This document shows positions 49,238 through 59,400 of a DNA stretch of 64,000 bases, piece after piece. The DNA lies in contig NC_088308.1 of the NCBI RefSeq assembly GCF_910592395.1, positions 19,607,501-19,671,500 on the forward strand. Reading direction: 5' to 3'. Position 1 is the stretch's first letter; each line of letters starts with the position of its first letter. The stretch comes from Lineus longissimus. Lineage: Eukaryota; Nemertea; Pilidiophora; Heteronemertea; Lineidae. Position numbers and translations under genes: made by a program. Below the pieces are notes generated by a model that was given only the letters and a program-made list of their open reading frames with translations, was not told where the DNA came from and did not search any database.

Positions 49238-51521
49238 CTTGGATTCAACGACTCAGAGATAAAGATAAGGGCTAGGACTGAAACCAAAATAGAAAGTAAG
49301 TTATAATGAAATAACGTTTAATTTTATAACACAGGTCAATAATTTAGAACACAAATGCAAAAAGGTGGACAACCATGCTGGAAAATGCATCAACTACAGC
49401 CAAGTTCAATGCTTGACAATGGCTTAAGTGACAACCTTATTTTATTCACACCTGACCTAAAGAAGGCTTAACAGTCATCAAATATGTTACAAACTCAATT
49501 TTCACAAAAATGGAACTTGACAACGATCTCACATAGACAACATCAATTTCAAATAGATTTATTGAAGAAATGACAGTTGCCACACAAACACAAGAAATGA
49601 CGGAACACCGTCTGACAAGTCCTACCTAATCCAACAGATAAGTGAAAGGAATGTAAGCTACACAGAGAGATGATGAAACATGCCACATAATCCGACACAC
49701 AAATGACTTGACTATCGTATAAAGTTCAACTAAATCAATCAGAAAGTTTCAATAACTGAAAATAATATTTGTTAGATAAGCCAATAATGATCTCACAGTA
49801 TTGATTATTTGGGAAACCCACTAAGTTTCAATTCATTTGGAGGAGGACAAAAACAGGCTAGAAAATGATGAAATCATGATGATGCAATAGGATCGTTTTA
49901 TTAATTGGTTAACTAACTGTATATATTGCCAATGGCACTTTAATTTTACCATGTTCAAATAATTTTTTTCTTCATACCCGTTATCAATAATATAAATTTT
50001 AACCAATCTCTCAATGAAAGCCCTCTTCAAAGATATGCTCAGCTTGCTAGGTTTGCTGTTTATCATGACACTGCTATGCTGTAGGGAAGTATTTCCATGT
50101 ATGCAGAATAGGACAGTTAAGTTGGCCCGGAAATGGCGATGGTACCATTTAGACAGTGGAAGACTGCTATAATGTAGAATCTGTCAACTTGCAAAGCGAG
50201 AATGCAAACATTCCCAATGCCACATTTTAGCAGTCTCCCATTGTCGAAACCATACCATCGCCATTTCCGGGCCAACTCCTTATAGTGTCGACTGTCGTAT
50301 GTCCACTGTTCGCACCATTTTCTTTTTATTGCTTGTGATTCCTGGTAGGAAATAGAATAAAAAGTTCCCCCCCCCCCCCCACTGTATGCAGTATGGCCAC
50401 GGCCGGTGACTAAGACAAAAGACAATGAATGACGCCCTGTTTGAAAATAGCGCGAAGGACTCTCTTCTTCCAGATGAGCGCCTTTTGGCTCTTGCCAAAT
50501 GCCGTGGTCGGCCAAACTTCGCCGAGCTGTATGCAAGCTATGCCTGTGATATTGTGGTTACATAAACTTATTAGTACACGATCTAGTCACGGTGATACAG
50601 GGCATTACAATGCGTATTATATGCACTGCTACTCTCCCCACACAGAAGTCGAGAATCAGAAGAGGGCCCAGCCCCAGGCAAATCTGAAATAAATTACGAT
50701 TTTACGCAATTTGCTGATCATCACAGCATCCGACTCTAAAATACAACACAACTAACAATAAATAACAAGATAAAAGGACATTTTACACGGAAGTCATCTA
50801 ACTTATCGAGAAATAAATGATTATACCTCTTTCACGTACGTGTCTGTTCAAAAAATATAGAAATCGCAAAACACACGCAATAACGTGCGACTTGTTATAT
50901 CCTCGATGTACACATTGAGGGATGTCGGAGTTCTTCTAGTAATAAATAGGTCACGCCACCATTAGGTTAGTTCACGAGTTCCTAAACGCGGGAAATACGA
51001 ATGCGCACGTGGAGGACTTTTTTAAAAAGGGAGGATCCCAGTAGGATTTGTGAAGGAGGTCCTTGAGGGGGGGGGGGGGGGGGTTTATACTGGTGATAAA
51101 CCAATGTGAATGTGATCATCTGAGGGATCGGAAATGATTTCATACTGGTGATAAACCATGTAAACTCAAGTGACTGTGGTCATATGAGAGATCTGTGAAT
51201 TCATCATCATTGCATCATCATGTCCCGCAGCCATGCAGCTATTGGTGCGACCCTAAGCTTCTGTCCTCGGCGAGGCGGATCAGGTCACTGGTCTTTCTTC
51301 CAGTCCAATTGATGCGTCGTCATCCATCCAAAATCTTTTTGGACGACCGCGTCGGCGGCTATGTACCCTGAGCTACTGCACAGTCGACCAAAGCAAGCAT
51401 TGGAAGGTATACAATGTGACAGGTAATGCCTAATGGTTTTATGTAACATTCCCATACGTTCTTTCAAGGTTGGCAATATCTTTTTTCGCTCCAAACTATC
51501 AAACAAAGGGTGTCAGATGGC
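49238..51521. other. GHITM upstream region and transposon left flank
   Basis: The stretch next to 49238 holds the GHITM 5'UTR, with a likely acceptor near 49275. The promoter may be near 50900-51010, where CpG-containing sequence (AACGCGGG, GCGCACGTGG) appears. A C14 run lies at 50367-50380 and a G17 run at 51067-51083. A foldback element at 50121-50276 is listed separately. The minus-strand frame at 51285-51506 faintly resembles a retrotransposon tail but is not claimed. Confidence 0.5.
50121..50276. repeat. Foldback MITE-like element, 156 bp
   Basis: The first 24 bases (GTTGGCCCGGAAATGGCGAT plus GGTA) are exactly repeated in reverse complement at the right end. Weaker pairing continues inward for about 30 more bases (GACTGCTA motif). 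TTA flanks both sides at slightly different distances, which would suit a PIF/Harbinger-type 3 bp duplication but is not certain. The same terminal word, GTTGGCCCGGAAAT, recurs at 62893. Confidence 0.65.
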
Positions 51522-52372
51522 TATGGCAAGCCAAAGCGGAATTTATTCAAGACCGTGGAATTACTATTCAAGAAGTTAAATATATGTTCAAGACCAAAAT
51601 ATGTTCAATCCTGAATCAAATATTGTCAACCTTGAATCAAATATTGTCAACCTTGAATCAAATATTGTCAACCTTGAACAAAATATATTCAACCTTGAAC
51701 AAAATATATTCAACCTTGAACAAAATATATTCAAGACTCACGTGACCATATTCAAGACGCACGTGACCACAAAAATTGATGACGTAGTTGCTCATGTTTT
51801 GATGCTTTACGGACTTTCCCGAACCCATGGTACTTGTGTTGCGTTTCGGAGCTCGAATTGTTCGCACGAGGTTTTGACACATGGTTGTACACGTACCTAG
51901 CCGCCTACACCTGACATGTACTGTAATCCTACACATCATGACATGGATGCCGAGTGAATGTCAGAGTCGATACATGTTTCACAGACATATCAGGCAAATT
52001 ATAGGTTCAAAATGCGCAATGCCTGTCGTGAAACAGAACGCATCGGAAGTACCACAGATTCTACGCTCTACGTCATCAATTTTGTGGTCACGTGCGTCTT
52101 GAATATGGTCACGTGAGTCTTGAATATATTTTGTTCAAGGTTGGACATATTTTATTCAAGGTTGAACATATTTTATTCAAGGTTGAACATATTTTATTCA
52201 AGGTTGAAAACATTTGATTCAAGGTTGAACATATTTTATTCAAGGTTGAAAACATTTGATTCAAGGTTGAACATATTTTAGTCTTGAACATATATTTCCT
52301 TCTTGAACTTATATTTAACTTCTTGAATGGTAATTCTAAAGTCTTGAATAAATTCCGCTTTGGCTTGCCATA
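51522..52372 (-). mobile_element. Non-autonomous, internally deleted relative of the large DNA transposon
   Basis: The ends TATGGCAAGCCAAAGC... and its reverse complement are flanked by a 6 bp direct repeat GATGGC (51516-51521 and 52373-52378). The left half matches the reverse complement of the right end of the big element (as far as the equivalent of 61515). The right half matches the reverse complement of its left end (as far as the equivalent of 53091). The halves join at ACACATG (51877-51883), a word present at both breakpoints in the big element. No coding capacity remains. Its two terminal repeats differ from each other, so it looks older than its neighbour. Confidence 0.93.
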
Positions 52373-52462
52373 GATGGCCAACGCTAATCCAAGACAGTTG
52401 GTACATGTGGTAATGCATGTAATGTGATTGGTCATTCACCATGACGACGCTTGGAGAATGCC

Positions 52463-52809
52463 TATGGCAAGCCAAAGCGGAATTTATTCAAGACTTTAGA
52501 ATTAACATTCAAGAAGTTAAATATAAGTTCAAGAAGGAAATATATGTTCAAGACTAAAATATGTTCAACCTTGAATCAAATGTTTTCAACCTTGAATAAG
52601 ATATGTTCAACCTTGAATCAAATATGTTCAACCTTGAATAAAATATGTCCAACCTTGAACAAAATATATTCAACCTTGCATAAAATATGTCCAACCTTGA
52701 ACAAAATATATTCAACCTTGAACAAAATATATTCAAGACTCACGTGACCATATTCAAGACTCACGTGACCATATTCAAGACGCACGTGACCACAAAATTG
52801 ATGACGTAG
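52463..52809 (+). repeat. Left terminal inverted repeat (347 bp)
   Basis: Compared by eye with the reverse complement of 61633-61979, I find no difference over 347 bases. Inside are about eight head-to-tail copies of a roughly 21-base near-palindromic unit built on TTCAACCTTGAA. These are followed by three copies of a 21-base unit carrying CACGTG (52741, 52762, 52783). Such subterminal arrays are typical transposase-binding regions. Open frames running through them are repeat artefacts. Confidence 0.93.
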
Positions 52810-53727
52810 AATCTGTGGTACTTCTGATGCGTTCTGTTTCACGACATGATTGATTGCCTGTATAGCCTAAACACTCAAACATGTCAAAAGACAACGAGAA
52901 TCCGATACAGTGGTGTCGGCCTTAAGAATGAAAGGTGAGAGGCATTGCGCATTTTGAACCTATAATTTGCCTGATATGTCTTTGAAACATGTATCGACTC
53001 TGACATTCAGTCACTCGGCATCCTTGTCATGATGTGTAGGATTACAGTACATGTCAGGTGTAGGCGGCTAGGTACGTGTGCAACCATGTGTAGGCCTACT
53101 GTGTATCCTATGCGTACAAAATGTATACGTGTATGTTTTATGTAGTGTAGGGCCTATCATATCATGGACCTTTTAGTATAAAGGTCCATGATCATATCTA
53201 CTTCTAGCCAGGCCTACTTTCATGGCCTACCATGCTCAATGCTTCTACATGTAGGCCTCCATGTCTACTTGCGCACACATCCCCCTCGGAAATTATACGT
53301 CCACAGACGGTCATTCCAAGTACCCGAAGGTGAAGAAGAAGTATAACCAACCCAACATACCTCGCGCATGTGTGGTGTCAGGTAGGCCTACAGTCTACAA
53401 CACCATGGTGTGGTGACGGTATGGGTATACCATGAATTTAGCAAATACCATTTCAATCAGGATAAGGCCTTATCTGTTGGCCTACAACTATCCCCGGCCC
53501 CTATGTATGTTCATATTCTCACTCCCAATACCGGTATACAAACGTATATCCACGGTATTTATAACAAGGTTAAATTCTTGCTTATCTGCTTATATAAATG
53601 ATCATCTTCGGCCTATCAGTTTTAACCAAGCATGTTTTGAGCTAAATTGTACCAATTTGTTATTCTAAAATATTTCCTCTTTCAGTTCACAGAATGTTAA
53701 CTTGATGAAGCCACTGTCCAGCCAACC
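52810..53727. other. Transposase upstream region inside the element
   Basis: Unique element sequence lies between the left terminal repeat and the transposase ATG. A perfect 13 bp-arm hairpin with a 6-base loop lies at 53161-53192 (ATCATGGACCTTT / AAAGGTCCATGAT). An acceptor-like CCTCTTTCAG ends near 53685, suggesting a non-coding first exon. The promoter must lie here or in the terminal repeat. No coding exon is apparent. Confidence 0.55.
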
Positions 53728-55877
53728 ATGCCAAGAGGAAATGCTGATCGCGCTTTGGGTCCGAGGCCAGTTTCTGACTTTTGGTTGGCACTTGTTCGAT
53801 TCGTTGCTGAGGCCTATCCCCAATCCTCCACACACGACATCAATGTTGCAGAACAGTACCGTCGACAGCTTGAAGAACAGATCAGAACTACAAATGTTAT
53901 GTTCTCGCGTGCATATGATCTCATGAATGAGGAACAGGATTTAGCCAAACAGGCCGATCTTGCCCAATTTACCAAACTTGTGTGTGCAGTACTGGCCCAG
54001 CTTTTAGCATTGAGGGAAAAATTTGAATTAAAGATTTATCATCTCATGAGTGAAATTGGCCCTAGAAACTGTAATTCAAATTTTTCCGTCGTCAGTGGGG
54101 CTCCATGTTTAAATGATGGAAACCAGTGTGGCAATCGGCCAAGTGGACGGCCCAGTATTCAAATCAACCCTGTGACTGTACAGTCTTTGAGGGATGCTGG
54201 GTTTAATTGGAGGTCAATTGCCAGTATGATTGGAGTGAGTGAGAGGACACTGAGGAATAGACGACAGAGCTATGAGTTTCTTGATTGTGATTTAGAATAT
54301 TCTGAAATCACTAACAATGAACTGGATGAAATTGTGACTGCAATAATGAAAGTGACTACTGTTTGTGGGGAAACATTAATGATGGGTGCTCTTCGATCAC
54401 GAGGTTAGTTAATGTTTCGTACAAAATTAGAATTTAGGTTGTTTTAAGAACTTATAGTTTCCTTCAGCTAATTTGCAACTGATTAAACTCTGGCCTAATG
54501 GTCCCATGGCCCTTAAGTGATTATACTTAGAATTACAATGGTTGATTGCACGCAAACTTTGCAAGATGAAATGATGCAATTTATTATAGTCTGTCACCAT
54601 GTCAGAGTACTACATTGTACTTTTTGAGCACTTAACCTCCAGTCAAGGCCAATATTTAAAGAGATTCTTTGAATTGTTCAATTTAACAGGATACAAAATT
54701 CAGCGACAGCGAGTCAGGGATAGTCTTGCTCGAGTGGATCCTGTTGGTAGAGCACTTCGTCGAAGATGTGTGATTTACCGGAGACATTACAGTGTTCCAC
54801 ATCCTAATTACATATGGTAGGCTCTTTGTTTACTGAATCAATCCTATTGCCATGACTGAAAACTGAGTTGGGCCTACATGTACCGACCACAACATGAGAA
54901 ATTTAATATACATACATTGCAGTATTTTTACAAACTGGTGCACTCTCGGATAATTGAAGTTGCCTTACATGTACATGTATACATTAAGCATTCAGTATTT
55001 GTCGAGTAATAATATCAATCAATACGAAAGGTTCACAAACACAGGTGAATAATGTAAGAACTAAGGTTTGGTATTATATTTGTAATTGTTACACTAGTCT
55101 TTTTTTTTCAGGCATATCGATGGCAATCACAAGCTGATTGATCCTTGGGGCTTTGTCATTCATGGGGGAATTGACGGCTTCTCGAGACTCTGCACGTATC
55201 TACGTTGTTCAAACACCAACCGCTCATCTGTTGTCTTGGAATGTTTTGCTGATGCAGTTCAAGCCTATGGCTGCCCGTCACGTGTACGTACAGATTATGG
55301 GACTGAAAATGTGCTTGTTGCACGCTACATGTTGAGTAACAAAGGACTCTACAGAGGGAGTGTGATAACCGGATTGTCCACTCATAACCAGCGCATCGAA
55401 AGGCTTTGGCGTGATGTTGGACAGAATGTCAACTCATTCTTTATTGAACTATTTGACAATATGGAACATACAGGTTTGGCAGACAGGTACAACCCAGTAC
55501 ACATCTACGCTTTAAGATACATTTTTGTGCCGCGCATAAACAGAGCCCTTGATGAATTCCGTAACCAATGGAATAATCATCCAGTTCGAACAGAGAAGCA
55601 TAATACTCCCAACATGCTTTTCCTTAGGGGTATGATGGTTCATAATGATGCATTCGATTTGGACCTCATCAACACCGTGGACGAAGATGGTCCTGTGCCA
55701 GACATTCAAACTAACAACAATGTACAAGTTCCTGAACTGCCATTTGATTTATCCGAAGACACTGTGTTACAACTCCAGACCGAAGTTGATCCCCTTGCAG
55801 ATGATGGCTACTTTGGTGCAAATTTGTTCTTGTCCGCTGTGGAGATTGTTAATCGTCAAATCAACAATCATGGTTGA
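53728..55877 (+). CDS. DDE integrase-core transposase, 3 exons
   Basis: Exons 53728-54403, 54690-54816 and 55112-55877 join in frame to 522 aa. The N-terminal half holds a helix-turn-helix ([20 protein letters not shown] then [10 protein letters not shown], about 150-182) that should bind DNA. The spliced middle reads [20 protein letters not shown] then PVGRALRRR. The catalytic core shows the retroviral-integrase/IS3-like triad: Asp in WHIDGNHK, Asp in VRTDYGTEN and Glu in [11 protein letters not shown], with 34 residues between the last two. The Asp/Glu-rich C-terminus is about 80 residues. Donors are GTTAGT and GTAGGC. AATAAA follows at 55952-55957. It should cut at the terminal repeats and insert with 6 bp duplication. 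Similar genes in animal genomes are usually annotated as integrase catalytic domain proteins; a domesticated gene is less likely given the intact terminal repeats. Confidence 0.9.
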
Positions 55878-56454
55878 TTTGACAGTGTACATTGTTCTTT
55901 TTTAAGGCACTTGGACAGACATCATGTATTCTTGCCCAAAGAAGAAATAACAATAAAGATGCATTTGTGAAAAATATATATTCTTTGTTTTAACTTTAAC
56001 TCAACTCACTGTGTCCAAATCAGAGTGAAGCCTCAGACTCAGCTCACCATGCGAATTGACTAACATGGAGGCATGAAGCAACAGAGAAGAAAGAACACCA
56101 AACTGAACATAATTTCACCAGCATTAAAAAAATATAATTTCAAAAAAAAAGGCAGCAGAAAGATCCTATCTAATTTCAGTTTTGCTATCTCCAATGTAGA
56201 GCGTCAAGGTATTTCCAAATAGTGTGTTCTTTAATTTCTTGTCTGCTGAAAAACAATGAAAATCACAAAGGGCACAAGAGAATCTTCAGTTTACCCCAAG
56301 GTTTGGACAGGGTTGCTGAAGCAAACAAGACGGAGGAACTGAAATGGTCCATGTTTGTTTCCTCTAAAAGTTCAGAATGCACCATATGATTTTGAAGACA
56401 AAGGCATTCAGTCATCCTTGATAGTAGGTCTGTCAAAGGTATCATTGGAACAAC
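55878..56454. other. Convergent 3' ends of the transposase and HECT genes
   Basis: This 577 bp stretch separates the two stop codons, which face each other. The plus-strand polyadenylation signal of the transposase is at 55952-55957. I did not find a clear AATAAA for the minus-strand gene. Overlapping 3'UTRs, and so antisense transcripts, are possible. Confidence 0.6.
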
Positions 56455-59400
56455 TCAGGCAAATCCAAATCCAGGGGAACAGGCAATTCCCAACACCATG
56501 TTTTCCTTGAAGGTACTATAATACGGGGTAGCAGGCAGCCGCAACAAGTTGGCGCACGTATTGGAGGTAGGGAAGTGCGTCAGGGTTTTTTTTGTTACCG
56601 GATCAACAGGAGCTTGATATGACAGTTCAATTGAAGGGATGGGCATGAAGCCCAATGGCGGCACTTGAGCTGCTCCGGTGCCGAATATTAAAATGTCTGA
56701 AAGGCTAATGCTAATCTTCTCCTCTTCTGCATCTCCCTCTGAAGAAAAACACTTTCATTAGAGTGCTTCATAACAATGCAGTGTGTTGGGATACGTATTG
56801 ACTGTGTTTGATTCTTCAGTCCATTCCACTGGTTCAAAATCCAGGGCCGTATGAATTCAATCATGTAGAAATTGCCAACAGTCATGCATTTGCAGTACAT
56901 ATTTTGCCATGAATCCAGACTTCAAATAATAACTACGGTAGGCTATAATACAGATTTCGTCTTATTTAGATACCGGTATTTGTGTCAAATCATAAAAGCA
57001 TACAAGGTACATGTAGCCTAGAGTGACTTGTCACAGATATTTTAGGAGAATAAATACTGATCATACCTTGGACATCTTGGAGGAAGTCTCTCCACCATCC
57101 GTTTACTTTGAGATCAGTGTCGTATTTGTTTGAATCCTTTTCCGCGAGTTGGAATTTGAAAATATCCTCAAAACTCTCAGCTGTTAAAAGTAGATAAGCA
57201 TAACAAAATGATATAGTTACATCAACCATTCACAACACAATTAACTTAATAATCCTGTCTCTTCACAACCCTTCGAATAAGACGAAAAATATGTATAATT
57301 CCTTGTCGTCCTTACCTGTCAATGGGCTTGGCTGATGACAGAAAATGTCCTTAAACAATGTTGGGTGTTGTCGGACAGTGGCCAACAACCCCAAAGTCCT
57401 TAAGCCATCTTTGAAGCTGAAAAATATAGTATAATTTTTAATTTTCCTTTGGTATACCAAGTGATGAGACCATACCCCCTCTATTTAGGACAGTGGTCAT
57501 TTGTATTCAATTTCACCTCTGTATTCAGGACACCTCTCTACGAAGGACAGCATTTGCCAGTCCCAAGGGTGTCCTTCATGGAGAGGTTCTACTGCAGTTG
57601 CTTAAAATGACATGTCACAACCCATATCATTGCCTCATCTGTCTAACTTACCATTCCAAGCACGACTGGACACGTCCCACAACATAGAAGGCAACAGCTG
57701 CTTTAGTGATTGTCTCCCTGTCATTAACAGTCCTAATTGGGATTAGACAACCAGCCAAACTAAGGAAAGAAGAGGCTTCGGTGACTGCTTCTTGAAGTGT
57801 CTCAATATCTCTTGCTTCTCTTATCTGCAAAAATTGCCAATGTATTACTAGTAGATTGAGTCAAGATGAACAGGAAACCTTCAAATTTTTTATAAATGGT
57901 AACTCTTCAGAGATTGGGTTTTGCCATCATGCTATGACGAACTACATGTACTGTACATTTCAATTTTCTTAGGGGCTTGGAGCTAATTCTTTGTTGTCTT
58001 AAAATGTGTGGTAGTCGAGACATGTTGAGTCCCTAACTCCCAAATAATCTGGGCTTCAACTTGACAGCTGCACAGAATCCTGCTGCTGGACTAACCTTTT
58101 TGAGCTGTTTGCGTACTTCTAGGTCTGCCACATCCTCAATTGTTGGATCTTGTCGTCTGTCATGGTCATATGCGACACAGTCGTAGAGGGTTGGGCTAAA
58201 AAAGCCAGGGGGTGGGCCACCGTGTATGACTGAGACGGCAATCATCCGCCCAGCCAACTGGTAATCCCCGTCAGAGAGAGCTGGAAATAATATCAAGATT
58301 CATGTGGTAAGGTTAGGGTGATTCAATAAATAAAACAGACCGTGCTCGTCGCTGGATCTTAGCCTAAAAAGTTTGAGTTACAAAAATTTAACAGACAAAG
58401 ATTTTTAGATGATCTTAAATCTAAAATGCACTGTGATGCCATGTTACACTGACCTGATACACTATCAGCTTAAGGGTAATCAGCATCTACACAGAGACAT
58501 GTTTTCATCTTTGGTGGTTTTTGATAGCTAAGCTTGCAGGACACCTACATATATGTTGTGTTAGACTTACTCACCAGAGGCAGACAGAGCCAGCACTTTA
58601 CGGTCTTGTGGTCCTTCAAAGACCTTATGACCTTGCAGACTGGCCATTAAGAGACGAAGGAATTCTCTTTTTGGTCCACCAATGTCGATAGCCCCCTCGC
58701 CTTTCTTGCCGTCCGTAAAAACAACCGACATTCCATCGAAGGGGCTATACGACTTCCTTCGAAAGCCAATTTTTGCCCCATCAAACACGTCTCGTCTGTT
58801 GACGTTAAACTTTGATGTCTTGTCATCGTCTATTTGGCTCTGAAGTAGCACGAGTTCATCTCTAATTGTAGTAGTGTCATCAATTCTGAAATTAGAAGGT
58901 TTTCTTTTCATACCAGTATAATGCTGAATTGCATGGTTTGAAGTCACGTTATTTCTGCTAACCCCCAATCAGTAAATATAGGACATTATCAGAACATTCT
59001 ATGGTCACAAAGATGGTAGAAGGGTACTCACTTGTTTCTATCTTCAAGAGAGGCTCTTATAGCCTGGTTTAGTTCATCATCCTCTCTATCTCCATCATCA
59101 TCATCATCCTCTTGATGAACATTCAAGTCAACATACTGGCTATAGATGGCGAAAAGAAGGGTTTTATTTTGGAAAAAAGAAAGTGAAAAGTCAGATCATT
59201 TGACCAGGATTAACACAATTCTCATTGATGAAGCATGTGTCATATAACTGAATGCAGTCTGCAGAAAAAATCAGAACTAATTAAAGTTCCATCGATGATA
59301 TCCACAAATTAATCCACTAGTAAATGTAACTACATGTATGCTGATTTAGTCACCCAAAATGCTTTCAAAAGATCTACTAACTTGCAGCTGCAATTCACGC

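Noticed and set aside
51190-51470. Possible non-LTR retrotransposon tail on the minus strand
   Set aside because: Only a faint resemblance (a GRxxRRG-like, WMDDD stretch) with frame changes; not enough to support.
51470-52842. Open frames of 60-108 codons rich in 'STLNKI' or 'FKVEYIL' repeats, also at 61444-62063
   Set aside because: They are translations of the 21-base repeat units in the transposon terminal repeats; the same peptides appear at both ends on opposite strands. They are not genes.
53728-55877. Transposase as a domesticated host gene or retroviral integrase
   Set aside because: It sits inside intact inverted repeats with a target duplication and has no gag, RT or LTR around it. 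The DDE element explanation is simpler.
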